The position numbers and the translations under genes were made by a program. Below the pieces are notes generated by a model, which did not search any database, was not told where the DNA came from, and saw nothing but the letters and a program-made list of their open reading frames with translations. From contig CM025852.1 in assembly GCA_003952965.2 (NCBI GenBank), forward strand, positions 7,237,013 through 7,301,012: DNA of 64,000 nucleotides. The letters are read 5' to 3'. Origin of the DNA: Morella rubra. Its lineage: Eukaryota > Streptophyta > Magnoliopsida > Fagales > Myricaceae. Below, in pieces: positions 12,301-27,300 of this stretch; position 1 is the stretch's first letter; each line of letters starts with the position of its first letter.

Positions 12301-15300
12301 ATCTTTGCCACAGGAAAGGGAAAGTGTTGATGAGTTGTATTGTTATCTTCTCTTTAGTATTAGACTCAATCCTGCTGGACAGTAAGTCTATGATTTTATC
12401 TTTCCTAATCTAGCATAAACAACACATTAGTGACAAGAGATTAGGTTCTCTCCCTCTAACTGCCACTCTCTTCCATCTCTTTTCTCCTTTCTTCTTTTTC
12501 ATTATTGAGTGCAATCCAACTATTCATCCGAGAGAGTTAAAAAAATTCAGGGAAAGGGAAATTCTAGTGGCACTACTTCCAACTGATTCCACGTTCAATT
12601 ATATTCATGCAATGGCTTACGGAACCAATAAGGACAAGTTGTTGGAACCACTTTTGGGATAATTTACCTTGACAAACTTCAACAGATATAAACATAATAA
12701 GATGTTGCTATGGGTCCCCTTGAGTAGATCTAGGAAAGAAAGAAAAAAGTACCTGCACAGTCGCTAGAGATGCATCTTTTGCCGCCCCTGTATGTAAGCT
12801 TAATTCCGCCAGATTTATAATAACAGACACTTTCATCACAATCCAGGCTTCCCCAGTTGCAGCATCACATTCAACAACAGTGATATTCTGAGAGATGGGG
12901 GTTTCCACTGCATCAACTGAAGATGTCCCAGAGTCATGCTTTAGTGGAGGCACAACATGTGGAGTCTCGGAAATATTAGAAATTGCACATTCGGAAATAA
13001 TCTGGTATTCCCTGCTTGAAAGAGCTGCTTTCAACTCCTGTATCTGAAAAACCCCAATATTGGATATAATGATACACATAGAACGAGCCCCTGCCACAAC
13101 TCTCAATTATCGCAAGATAACACAAAGGAACACTAAACTCTTCAAAGTTGCCTTAGACAATGAATGTATTACCTTGATGGTAACTTCAGTATTTGGTATT
13201 TGATGCAACAAGTCTCGGAGTGACCGCCGAATGACAATAGAAGTATCGTTCACATCTTGAATTATGCTCTCACCTAGTTCTGTTCCAGTACCAACATTTA
13301 AATTGATGTCCTCAACCTATCAACAAGAAAGTATGTCAATAGACAACAAGATAATTTATGCAGCAATCGAGACAGCAGGTCACTGTCTAACACTTAGTTT
13401 CTACTCTCTTCAAGCACCCAACATGCTTGAAATCTTACCACAATTAAGGTGGATGGTTTGCATGTCTATTTTGCATTCTTTAAATGTTCCGAATTGCTTA
13501 GATACTAGCTGTCTGTAGCCATCCTATACATAACGTGAGTAACTAATAATAATTTTTTTCATGTTGGCAAATTCACTTTGATTAAAGACAGCTTTGTATG
13601 GGCCTTCTTCAACCACAAGCTGGTGCCATGGGGTTGATAAATATAGCTCTTTTTACCACCGTGATTTCTCTCTTATTATTAGGTCTATGCAACATAAAAT
13701 ATTGTGGCAACAGTTTGTCAATTTCTGTGGTTCTGGTTAGCATGTGCATTTCCATAGTTTCTGTGTCGCTCAGCATTAGCAAATTAAGGCAATATCTTTA
13801 ATATTTTGGCGTACATATGCAAGTCCAGTTAATTTCAGCAAATGCACACCCACAGAAAAGACACTCTACACTATATTGTGGTTGTATCATAAGCCAAACA
13901 ATTAAGAGGGACAAGTCATACTGATCACTTGTTATTGAAACCAACTCAGTCAAACTACAAATGCAACGAATCTCACCTGGACTGTTAATATTTCCAAATG
14001 GACAGCATTCATTTCACTTCTATGTCCACCAAACCACTGAAACATATTCTTGACAGTTATGTGAACAATGTCGAGCTTCAAGTAACTGTAAAATAGAACT
14101 CAAACACGTTGGTTAGATTTCATCTCACTACCATAGGGACCCACAGAGACCAGGTACTTAATTATGTTTATACATAATCAGTAAGCCAAGATAAACTTAC
14201 TCGGGGCTGTCTGTCCTCCGAGGCATTAATATAACAGGCTTCCTAAGAGAAAGATCCAACTTTACAGCAGGTGATCCTTCAATTTCACTAGCTGTAAACC
14301 ACTTCTCCGAATTTGTTACTTGATCCTTCAATTTGACAACAGCTTTTGAATTGTTGGGAACGAGACCCATAAAATAACTAACCACCTGATGCCATTTTAC
14401 CAATAAATCAAACATTTCCAAAGATTTTCTCACACGAAGAAAAAAATCTACAAGTAGATTACCTCCTGGACAAATCGATTCAGGTAAACAATGCGTACTT
14501 CAGAAAGTTGCCCAAAAAGGCTATACTCATAACCTTCATAGTCTTCATCATCAGCACTGTACGAAGTGAAAACCAACTGCATGATCATGAGCAAATATTT
14601 GTAATAATGCCCACAATGTCCGGAAACAAAATATAAGATTCGTACAACAAAAATGAAGTAATATGTGTAAACAAACTTTTTCGTACAATTTACAACATGC
14701 ATCAATGGTGGAGTACCTTGATTATAAGAGTATCCCTGTTTGGGATGGTATATTGGAGAGGATAGAGAGAAGGTTGGCGAGGTGGAAGCGAATGTATTTA
14801 TCCAAGGGTGACAGGATTACCCTGATTAAATCTACTCTTTCTAGTCTCCCTACTTATTTTTTATCTCTTTTTCCAATTCCGTCTATAGTTTCTAAAACGT
14901 TGGAGAAAATGCAACGTGATTTTCTATGGGGAAGTGACGATAATGTTCATAAATTTCATCTTCTTAAGTGGGAGAAGGTATGTTCCCCAATTGATACTGG
15001 AGGTTTGGGTTTGAGGAGGTTGTTGCTTTTTAATAAAGCTTTATTGGGCAAATGGTTATGGTGTTTTGCTAATGAGAGGGATAGTTTTGGAGGCGAATCA
15101 TTGCGGAAAAATTTAGGTTAACGGGAGGTGGTTGGAGTACGATGACGTGCGTGGATCTTACGGCATGAGTTTGTGGAAACATATTAGTAAGGGGTGGGAC
15201 TCCTTCAATGAGCATATTCGGTATGTTGTGGATTCTGGTCAGTGTGTTAGATTCTGGCATGATCGATGGTGTGGTGATACACCCATTTGTTCTTCTTTCC

Positions 15301-18300
15301 TCAAAGTTTTCTTCGTATCTCAATTTCCTTTTGCCCGTTGGCTGATTGTATGGAGGTTGGTTCTACCAATTTAGTGTGGAATATTCCGTTTACTAGATGT
15401 GCTAATGATTGGGAATTAGAGTTTGTCTTTTTTCTCCACTCTTTATGAAAGTGAGGTTAGAAGAGGGGTTTCTAATAAGAGGTTCTGGTTGGGGTCTAAA
15501 GATGGTAGCTTCTCAGTAAAATCTTTTTATGCCCTCCTTTCTAGTGTTACCTCGGATTTGTTTCCACGGCATAGGGTGTGGAAGTCTAAAGTCCTTACAA
15601 GAGTTGCGTTTTTTGTAGGGGAGGTGAGAATGCCCTGACACAGCTATAAAAAAATGCCGAAGCAAAGTTACTGGACAAGGATGGAATTGGTAATGCATGG
15701 CCGGATCTTGACTATTGATAACTTAAGAAGGAAGTTTATTTGTGTGATTGATTGGTGTTGTTTGTGCAAAGGAGGTAGAGAATCAGTTGACTCTTTGCTT
15801 TTACATTGTCCGGTGGCGAGGGATTTGTGAGATTTTGTTTTGCGTATTATTAACTTTACGTGGGTTATGCTAGGAAGGGTGGGGGACATGTTGGTGTGTT
15901 GGAGTAGGAAGTTCGCGGATCCATTGGCGAAAGTGGTTTGGAAGATGATTCCATTGTGTATTTGGTGGTGCTTGTGGAGAGAGTGCAATCGAAGATGTTT
16001 TGATGATTCTGCAATGTCTTCAAATCAATTGCAGGATATTTTTTTACTTTCCATTTATCTTTGGGCTAATGTTGTGATGAGGGGTCCTTTCTTAGATTTT
16101 TAAGATTTTGTTAGCTATTTTGCTTGTATGATTTGAGTGAGTTTGGTATAGCCTTTGTACTATGCTCTCTCTTTTCCTTTTTCTTCTCTTTTTAATAATA
16201 TGAGTTTATTATCAAAAAAAAAGAAAAAAACTTTTCACAAAAGGAGTTAGTTGTAACTGATGTTAAAAGGGTTTCTTCTGTCAAGGGTATCTTCGCAATT
16301 GAATTGGTACGAGGTTTAACACTATCAGTTATTCTGTATCTCTTTCTATCATGATATTTTTCTCCTCTTCCTTTCCTTCCTTCTTTGTGATTTTTTGTTT
16401 GTCAAGTTTTCTTCCCTGTTTATTGCGTATGAACCACTGATGAAGTGATTCCTTGAATGCGGATGTATTGATTGATCTAATCATGGTGGCAATGGCATGA
16501 GAAGTTTCTCAGGATTACGGTTGGCTGAGTTGTTCGCTGTGGTGTTTTGCAATTTCAGTTGAAATTAATAGAAGAGCAGAGATAAACATAGAAGAAGAAG
16601 ATGTTAAAGAACATTAAGGTTTGCGTAGTTGCGGAAAGGATTTAGGGGGTTTATTGCTTTTGATATTTTCCTTATATACTCCACTGTATATTGCCCTATT
16701 TATTTATTTAATGTGTGAGGGAGAAAGATTAACACACTTTCTCTCTTATGTGGAATCCTTAGTTTCTCTAACATGATATTAGAGCATTAGGTTTTCCACG
16801 TTCATAATTTTCTCTGCCGCCTCCACCTCCTATTTGACCTTTATTTTTCTTTTCTTCGTCATCCTCAATCTTGCTTCTTTCTTTCACTTGATTGTGTCCA
16901 TCTTGTTTGGATGTGAGAGGCACCACATTCACAATGACTTGGGATGTGGTTGCAATTGTCATGAGTGTATGTGAGATGGGTAGCAGATCAAGAATGGCTG
17001 CTAGTGTTGGACAACTAGCTTGTTGTGACAGAATTCTTTACAGGCAGTTTGGAGTTTCTCTTTTATGTCTGTGGGTCAAGTCTTGGTTCTGTGAGTAGTC
17101 TCTTGGTGATTACATATTTTCAGGTGTTTTCCCAGTCTCTAGCGTGGTCTATGGTAGTTGCATATTTTCAGGTGTTTTCCCAGTCTCTAGCGTGGTCTAT
17201 GGTAGTTTGCAGCGATTTTGGTTCTATTCTAGTCAACTTTACCATGTCTCCAGTGTGTATTTAAGTTCCGGCCATATTTGTGTGGGTTGGCAATCTCTGG
17301 TGATCTTGTTGGTGGTTTTGGAGTTTTTGGCAGTAGTTGGAGCACCCTCTAGTTCTCTTCGTGACTTTCGGTCGTTGACTCTCTCGGTGATCTTCGACTC
17401 AGGTGAAGGCTTGGGTTGTTTCTTTTTTGGGGGGAGCTAGAGACTATTAGCCCAAATGCAGCCCATTAGATGAGTTTCGGATGTTGACTCTCTCGATGAT
17501 TTGGGTTTGGCTAACCAATTTTTTGGTTTGACTGCTATAGTTTCGGATTTATTGTTTGGTACAGGATGACCACCCCAGTACTCTGTTGCAGTTTAGATCC
17601 TTGTGGATTCACCTACGCCCAACCCGGCTTTGTTACCGAAGCCTACTCGTATTGGTCAGCCGACTTGTTTCGGCCAGTTCTCAATGTTTTCCGGCCAGTA
17701 TTTGGTGTTTTTCATTTCGCTAGAAGCTGATTCTAGGTGGATTTGACAAGTATTTAGGGATTTTGGCTATTAATTGGTGGATTTCGGCCAGTTCTTGCCC
17801 TCCTGCCGACTTGTGGTAGTCAAGTATGTTTCTGTTATTCTCAGTTTGGTTCTCACTTGTTTCAGGTATAAGTAATGATCGGTTTGCTTTAATTGTGTCT
17901 CACGCTACATCTAGTGGTTCTTGTGGTGCCTGTGGTGGCAAAGATTTTCGTGGTTCCTATGGTGGCCGTGATTCTTGTGATGGCGGTGGACATCATGGTG
18001 GTCAAGACTCCAACAAATATACTCATTGTGGTGGTTCCAATCATTCCGTTAATTTTAACTAGGATTTACATGGTCGACTCGCTGGTTCTCCATTCTCTAG
18101 CCTCTCCTCTAGCCTGGGCCTTTATGCTGAGTCTAACATGGTCTCTATTACCTGTAATGAGTACAGTACCTTCCTCGCACAGCAACGGGCTAGTTCATCC
18201 TCTATGACTACTCTTGCTCAGTCAAATACTGCACGTACCTATCTTTTATCCTCCTCTCAGAATCCCTAGGTTATTGACTCGAGTGCCATTAAACATATGA

Positions 18301-21300
18301 CGGGTTTGTTTAGCTCCTTATCTAATTATACACCTATCTCTTCACCTCAGAATGTTACCCTTGCAAATGGTTCCTTAGTTTCCATTAAAGGTTAAAGCAA
18401 CACTAGTCTCAGTTTTGATATTAATTTATTGTATGTTCTTTATATTCTTGGTTTTGCTTTTAACATATTGTTTGTTAGTCAACTTACCAAAACTCTCCAG
18501 TGTTTTGTCCCTTTTATCCTTCTTTGTGTATCTTTCAGGATCTTAAGACAAAGAGGACGATTGGTGTGGGGGAATGAAGTTAGTGGTCTCTACTACTTGG
18601 ATATGACACCTGGACCTCCTCCCGCACTCTCTAGTCCTCCTTCTCCCTTCTCTAATGACATTAATGTCTAGTTCATCCGTCTCTTTTGATTTTGAAGTGT
18701 CAAGTTAAAAGTTTTAGTCATTTGTCCTCTTTACCTTGTGAGGTGTCTCAAACAAGTAAGCATTTTCATTCGTCGTTTTCGTCTCATACTCAAAGTTCAT
18801 GTTTTGTGTCCTTTTGAGTTGGTTCATTCAAATGTATAAGGTCTGTTTCATATACCTTCCAATAAATTACAATATTTTGTGAAGTTTGTGGATGATCATT
18901 CCCGTATGACCTAGCTATTTTTGCTGCAATCGTGGTCTGACATTTTTCCTGTGTTTAAACAGTTCTGCCAAGAGATCAAAACTCAGTTTAGTCGTTCCGT
19001 TCGCATACTCCGCTCAAATAATGCCAAAGAATATATGTCTCTTCCCTTTTTCACAATATTTCTCCAATAAAGGAATTCTCCATCAAACGTCTTGTACTCA
19101 CCCCAACAAAATAGGGTTGCCAAGCAAAAGAATCGTCACTTGTTGAATGTGACTCACACTCTCATGCTCCAAACGCATGTTCCTAAACAATTTTGGGGTG
19201 ATGTTCTCCCCGCCTATCATCTCATTAATCGGATGCACTCTACTCCTTTAAATGGTGCCTCTCCTTACTCCATCCTTTTTCTCAATTCTCCAATTTTTCG
19301 ATTCCTTCTAGGATCTTTGGGTGTGTCTGTTACGTGCACAACTTGGTCCAGGGTTTGACAAACTTGATCCTCGGGATACTCATTGTGTGTTTATAGATTA
19401 CTCTCAAACTTAGAAAAGTTATCGATGTTACAGTCCAACTCGTCAACGCTACTTTGTTACTGTTGATGTTAAGTTTGACGAGTCTACCCCCTATTTCTCT
19501 ATTTTTCCCTCCTCTCTGGTTCTCGTCCCACTTCCGTGTCCCTCAACACCTCTACCCTCTCCGGTTCCCATGTCACTTCTGCATCCCTCAACACCTCCTC
19601 CAGATAATCGTTCTCTAGTTCTATTACAAGTATATTCTTGTCATCCACAACCACCACCTACTACGCTCATGCTGTCTACCTCCAACTCCTCAAATCCTAA
19701 GTTACTCGATGCTACCTCTTCTCTGCCTATTGACCTTCGAAAAGGTACCTGTACTTGTGTCACTAAACATAGCATTAATCAGTTTGTTTCCAATCTCTCT
19801 ATCTCCTTCTTTCTCCTGTTTTACTTCACGGCTTTCCTACATTTCTATTCCTAAGACACTGCAGATGCCTTATCTGATCTAGGTTGGTGGACAGCCATGG
19901 AAATCGAAATGGCTCTTTGCACCAGAATGGGACTTGGGACCTTGTTTGCCTCCCTTTTGGTAAACAAGTTGTTGGTTATAAAAGGGTGTATACTGTCAAA
20001 TTTAATCCAGATGGCTCTGTTGAGCACTTGAAAGCCCAATTGGTAGCTAAAGGAAATACTCAAACCTATTGTATTGATTATGAGGAGACTTTTTGTCCGG
20101 TTGCCAAGATTTCCTCCATTCATATTGTTATTTCTCTGGCTGCTAACCTTGAATAGCCTTTGTTTCAATTAGATGTTAAGAATGTCTTTTTACATGGAGA
20201 ATTGCTAGAGGAGGTCTATATAGAGCAACCACCTGGGTTTGTTTCTCAGGGGGAGTATCAAGACACTGTGTGCAAGTTGAAAAGGCCTTGTATGGCCTCA
20301 AGCAGTCATCGAGAGCATGTTTTGGAAAGTTCTGTGATGTTATGGCAAAATTCGGCCTTAAGCGTTGTCAAACTGATCATTCTTTTTACTTGCACATTGC
20401 TGCTGGATGCATTGTTCTTGTTGTATAGGTTGATGACATTGTGATTACAAGGAATGAGTCTTATGGTATTGCTAAGTTGAAACAGTTACTACATTACAGT
20501 TTCACACCAAAGATTTGGGAAAACTACGATGCTTTGTTGGCATTGAGGTCACTAGATCCAAGAAAGGTATTGCTTTGTCTCATAGGAAAAATGTCCTTGA
20601 TTTGTTGGAGAAAATTGGCTTATTAGGTGGTCGACCGATTGATGTGCCCATGGATCCTAATCTAAAACTTCTGAAGGATGACAGTGACGTATTGACAGTT
20701 GGTGGGTAAGCTCAATTATTTGACTATAAAAATATCGGATATTTCATATGATACGAGCGTGGTTAGTCAATTTCTAGAAGCTCCTCGAGTGCCTTATTGG
20801 GATGTTGTGATGCGCATTAACCGTTATCTAAAACGAGCTCTTAAACTTGGATTATTGTATAGACCGAATGGGCATCTTATAATGAAGGGCTTTATTGATG
20901 CTGATTGGGCAGGTTCTCCTTCCGATCGCAGGTCTACTACCGAGTATTGTACTTTTCTACGAGGTAATTTGGTGACATGGAAAAGCAAGAACTAGTGCAC
21001 AAGCAGAATACATGGCCATGGCTCACACCTCCAGTGAGATAACTTGGATGAACCAATTTCTTCAGGAGATTGATTTTTCACCTTCAACTCCAATTCCAAT
21101 GCATTGTGATAATCAAGCTACTCTTCATATTACATCTAATCTAGTTTTCCATAAAAGGACCAGGCATATTGAAGTTGACTGTCATTTTGTTCGTGACAAA
21201 ATAATGGCTAGAGATATATCCACCCACTATGTGAAATCTAGAGATCAATTGGCGGATATATTCACTAAGTCTCTTTGTCGTACTCGATTAAAGTATTGAT

Positions 21301-24300
21301 TCCAAGTTGGGCTATATGACATATATGCTCCAACTTGAGAGGGAGTGTTAAAGAATATTAGGGTTTGTGTAGTTATGAAAGGATTGGGGGGTTTATTGTT
21401 TTTGATATTTTCCTTATATACTCCACCAAGTATTGCCCTATTTATATATTGAATGTGTGAGGATGAAAAGTTAACAAACTTTCTTCTCTCTTCTGTGGAT
21501 CCTTAAGTTTCTCTAACTGAAGACAAATAAGAGAGGATTCAGTAAACCTGGAGCCTCTATTACCATATTATTTATACTAGTGTCTCAATACACAGCGCAT
21601 TTTTTTGGTTGACAGAGAGGGGAGGGGGAGGATCCAAGTAAACTGTGAGTGAGCTAGTCTTGGAATGACAAAGACTAGCCCATGGACGCATCCACTACCA
21701 CCATATAGGCTCACCTTTGAAATAGCACACTAAACATATTCACCAGAAAGCACTAGGTTTCGAATGTTTATAACTTAACCTGATTAATTCTTTTAAAATA
21801 AAACAAAGAGAGAAGATTTTTTAAGGAATGGTACTTTAAGTATCAAAAACTCAAAACAAAGTTTCCATTGTGTTATCTATTTTCCCCACTTTTCGATTTC
21901 TATTATGCTGTGAAGGCACAGAGGCATTACTGGAAAAAGGAGTACAAAATAAAAGTGAGCAAATGAGGGAGAGTACCTCCACAAAAGAACTTCCCCCGGG
22001 ATTTCTCATATCACAAACCCAGAAATACATGTGGGTGCTAGGAAGACTGTCATCACTTATTCTCAAGTTTCCGAGGGCTGCTTTAATACTAACAGATGAT
22101 GGGAACACCTTAGACCAGAAAAAAAAATTAATACGCACTGGAAATCAAACAATTAGGGTGTCAGAAAAGATCAATTAACAACATTTTAAGAGAAGATCAA
22201 GCAAACCTTGATATCCGTCAGCAACTTATCTTGTGACAGACTGGATAGCTTAGTTTCATCATCATTCATCAAAAAAATTTGAGCATGCGCCATATGTAAT
22301 TTTATGTTGAACATGATTCTGGATTTCCCTTTGCCTAGCAAACCTTTAATAACTGGCTCCCCAACTGTCATTGAATATTTATCATCAACAACATCTTCGT
22401 TAGAGACATCCTGTTTCACAATGGCTGCAGAAGAATTGTCACTTGAAGATTCACTCGTGTCATCCTTGATGTTAATAGCATTAACAAATTCCATAATAGC
22501 AACAACTGTTGGGCGACGACAGAAAAATGACAGGGTAGCCAGTGTCACTGTAACCTGGAAAAACATCATATAAGTTAGGAAAATAATCAAATTCTGGTCT
22601 GTAGCAAGAAATTTAAATACAGATGCCCACCTGTTTATCTGTATTATTGTATCGAGGAGAGTTCTGGTCATAAATAATTATTTGAGCTTTCACAAAACTA
22701 TCCAGAGTCTCCGACAATTCATTGTCCTGCCTCTTAGTTTGAATAGCATCAGTAGGGAGCAGACCAGCAGTGCGTTTAAAACTAGGGGGCTTCAGTGACA
22801 AAATTTCAGATCGTGGCAAATTTCCAGAACCTAGATTCTCAGATTCATTTCTTGGTGACTGTATCAAATTGTCAACAGAATCAACCAAATCCTCCGGTGC
22901 CTCATAGAACTTATCACTTCCTTTACTTGAAGTTACAACATTGGTGGCAAAGTTACGGTCCCCAGCAACATAGAAGGATGAATATGCATCTCCACTCCCA
23001 ATGAATGACCTTGCAAGAAAACAAGGACGACACACCCTGTCGCAGCATACTAAATCTTCAATCTCCAAAGATTTCAGCACAGTGCCAATGAACATATCAT
23101 TCTCTATGATCAAAAGCTCAACCTGTTTGTACCAATCAAAAAACCTCACAAAAGTCAAAACCCAAAAACATGTGTAAATAGATGCTCAGGTCAATGTCTA
23201 TATTACCTGACCACCAATGGCCCGAAATTCAAATAGACGATCCTCTTTAGCAAGAAGCACATTCATGAAGCTTTGGTCACGCTAAAGAAAAGCGGCAGAT
23301 CTATCAGAACTCCAAGGACTACCATCACAAGACATCTTCACTCAATATAAAATATCTAGGCCTACCTGACGACTATAACTGAAGCAAACCTTTAGCTCAT
23401 CAAGAACGCCAGTAAGAAATAGCCTCTCGATACTCAATATACCAATCAAATCCTCACTGGGTTCAGCTTCTGAATCCTCCAGGTCTGATGAAGTTTCTGA
23501 TAGCCCAGAAGTAGGAGCAGCACCCTACATAGAAAATTGAGAAATCCCAGTTAATTCCTTTGTAGCAAAAAGCATTGTCTAATCAAAAAGGAGCCGGTGT
23601 TAAACAACAATTTTATCTTGCACCACACACACACACTGATTGTTTTTTGATTCTTAGCTCGGGGGTTTTTTGTTTTTTTTTTTTAATAAGGAAAACTTTA
23701 TTGAAAAACCAAAGAAGGAACAGTACAAAGAGCTATACTGAAACCTAAGCCAAACAAGCTACAAAACTAATGAAATCGGAAGAATTAGTTTCCCAAGACT
23801 TAGAATTCTCATTCACAATCTCCATTATAAGTACAAGAGAATTGATAAGAAAGGAAATCTACAATTAAGCTAAGACATTTATGTAAAGAACATAAACATA
23901 GAAAGAGCTAAACTTGCTCTCCACACAATCTGTCAACAATTCTTGGTCCACAGCACCGGGTGTGAAGTCACCTTAAAAACAATAAACAATAGAAGCAATT
24001 GTTCCAGCAATAGTTTGTCAGAGATCAGGAAAAGAAATTGTGTAGAATTCTCAAACTCAATATTTCATTTTCCTTTTTCTTTCAACCTTCATTTGTTTAA
24101 TATCCTACCCATCATGAATTCTCACACCTAAATTTCATTTTTGTGATCCTTCAACCTTTGTTTTCTTTCATATCCTCCTCATTCATTTAACAGGTTGCAC
24201 AATGATTACACCAAAATCATTCAAAAAACATTTTAAAAGAAATTGTGGTATTAAACCTGAAACTTAAATTAAATAAGTTTCAGGACACATCTACCGATGC

Positions 24301-27300
24301 ACGATAAATAGCCCCCTGCAAGCAGCTCTGCCAAGCTTTCCTTGAATCTTCAGAATCACATTGTAATATTACTGCATTTACATCCTCCACAACCTACGTA
24401 AAAATGAAAACTGATATGAACTAACATAACTTCAAGAGTCACGATTCCATTTAAAACAAATGTACAGTTAAACGAATAGTCCTAGTAAAGCCCACGGACA
24501 GCATAAGATATCAGTCCAACCTTACTATTGGTACGTGCAGCATCACAAATAGCCAGAACATGCTCTGCACCACCAACATATTCCAGTGGAACTTGATATA
24601 TCTGTTTCCCTCGTACACTACAATAAGCATTTGGAAACAAATACACATAAACTCGAATATGGAGGGGAAGGTGCACAAACATTTTGAAGACAATTGGAAT
24701 ATAAGTGACCAGTTACAATACAAAAGACTGCAAAATTCTAGAAAGGTTATGTAGGACTATACTTTTTTTGGGGTAAATATAAGGTCTCTCACTTAGGACT
24801 GTAAACTTCACAAAGAGGCGAGTTAGGAATTCCTGCGGACTACATGCATAACATGTAGAAACTGATGAAACAACAAAGATTACAACCCACACTAAGTAAG
24901 AGACCTTGTAGGAAAGAAATAGGATTATCCAACCAAAAATGCCAAAGTCCGGGCAATTTCACAATCTATACATAATAACCGTCTCATAATATTCCGATCT
25001 AGTTCTATAACTACAGGATACTAGAAAATGGATGCCCATTAATTCTCTAGTGGCCAACTGAGCTTAACAAGTTTGTATATCTGAAACTGCTCTATCAATC
25101 TTTAGCATATGCTGTCATCCTTTCACAGCTCTCATTGAGCGATGCTCCCCATTTATTGTAAAAGCTACACAAGATTCTGTAGCAAATCAGAGGCGAATCG
25201 TAGCGAATCACAGGATTCTTACTTCGAGTTCCCCTCACACCAATGTTTCCATCTTTTCTAAACCATATTTCAATGGTCACAATTCAGGTTGGGATATGTC
25301 CATGCCAATCATCATTCAAATTGGAGAAGTCGGCATACAAACCTAATACACTGCTTATAAGATTTTGAGTCAGGGCCCTCAAGTACATAAAGGAAAGGCC
25401 CAACTAAGCAGAAGTATCGTTTTTTCCATACAGCCTCCCTGTTCCCGACACCCTATCACATAAGATGGGAGAGATGATGTTAGATAAAGTCTTAGTAGCA
25501 AGGGGAAAGAACTTTTCACTTCTCTTTTTTTTGTGTGTGTGTGGGGCGGGGGGGGGGGTCGGGGTGAGAGAGGGACCTTCCAAGTGAGAAGGGACAACCA
25601 CCCTTCGAAGTCAGCTTGATTCCACGGGCGTAGGATATCTGAGGCCTCACTCTCTTTCCCCTGAAAAATCTTCATCACTTGCATCAGTCGATGATACCGA
25701 GCTGGAGAAAAATGAAACCCCAATGATGGCAGCCGTACAGCAAGTCTTGCTGAGGGGTAAGATGGGTTCTCTAATCGAATCTTGACATCAAAATAAAGTT
25801 CCAATAGAATGGCATTTGATTAGAACATTTCAGAATGAACACAAATACATAGACCAAAACTTAACAAAAATGTTGAACATTACCTGTTGAAGCCTCAAGA
25901 TTACCCCACACTTATCAAGAACGGGCAAGAAAATAAAGCCCCTGCCATCAGGGGAACCAGCATCCTTGTTTAGATGATTTTGGCTCCAATGGTAGTCCCC
26001 ATCAACCAAAAAAACAGATACATCGCTCAAAACCAAATCGAACTGCAAATACTTATTGAACTCCTCAGATGATTCACCTTCATAGTCATCCTGCTTACAT
26101 TAATAGGCAACACGTGAATTCCAGCTAAAACAAATCCAGAGAGAAAGTATCAAGAATCAACACCGTGCATTAACCTGAGTACGAATCAGCAAGTTTCCCA
26201 AGTCAAGAAGAAGTTTTGTCGGATGAGAATTATCAGGACGAAAATCAGTTGGAATTGTAATTTTGGGAGCTGCGATATCCAAGTCCAACAAAAACCTAAC
26301 ACGGTGGATATTAAATGAGTCACATTGACATAACGGTACCAATAATTGTCATCCGCTTGCGCCAACCATTATAGAGATGCACTGCTCACTAGTTGGACAA
26401 ATTTGTAGCATACCAATCTTAGAATACAAAAAACCACTGCCATTGGCAGAATGGGGACAAATGCAGGAAAAAGAAACAAACTACTATTAGACAAAAACAG
26501 ACATGTGAACTTCCCAAAAGAGGCTAAATTTTGCAAAAATCCATTCCAACAAGTGGAAAATAACAAAATCACTTCCAAAGACCACCAATTATGATCTACA
26601 GCACACCCCTAGAGAATTGATGACAAGATGATAAAATATTCCAATTTCCAGGTCCAAAAGCACCAAGGGAACACTAGTAGAGAGAAAATTTCATGACAAA
26701 GGTGCCTCTTCAAATGCCAACAGTCGAAAGTCAAAACTGAGTAACAAACCTGGCTTGATCCTTTAGTGCTCTGTTAACTTGTTGCTGAGCAGTACGCTTG
26801 ACCCCATCAATTGTCATCTAGCAAAGAATGAACAAGACCTTTAGCATACCAGTGTAGAAGTGAAGCATACTAACCAAAATTACTGAAACAGAATAAGCAG
26901 CAACCTCTGCACTCGAATTGAGATTTAGACCAAATCAATTCTAAGTGGCAGTGCTGCAAACACAATGGCAAATAGTTCTAAAGTTGAGCACTTTAGGACC
27001 TGTATCTGAAACATGGGACATGCAAGCTGTATTAATCCACCTGGCCTCGTAACAATATCTTCTGCATCTTATTAATATTTTGAACTATATTTCAAACCCA
27101 TTAAGGACACAGAATGACACTATGAAAACGATTCCAAGTAATTCATACCACTTTTGATTGCTCGGAATATGGGTGAAATTCCCTGACCAACATTTTTTTT
27201 TTTTTTTTGATAAGTGAAATTCCCTGTCCAATATTGTAATCTCACATTCATATTAAAAGCTTCCTAATTTTTCCATTATGCATTCCTTTCAGACATAAGA

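Larger units (their letters stand above)
16602..21518 (+). mobile_element. Ty1/Copia LTR retrotransposon, structurally full-length, broken fossil
   Basis: LTRs are 16602-16773 and 21346-21518 (about 172 bp each, TG start). Target duplication gaaga is at 16597-16601 and 21519-21523. A primer-site remnant follows the left LTR and a polypurine tract (cttgagagggag) precedes the right one. Internal order is Copia type: gag with a CCHC-like knuckle (about 18020), protease (about 18270), integrase (18590-19350, including [17 protein letters not shown]-like sequence), reverse transcriptase (19880-20710, [20 protein letters not shown]) and RNase H (20880-21290, [13 protein letters not shown] and [13 protein letters not shown]). 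The reading frame is interrupted many times. By eye the LTRs differ at about one site in eight, so the insertion is old. It is antisense to VPS13. Confidence 0.93.
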
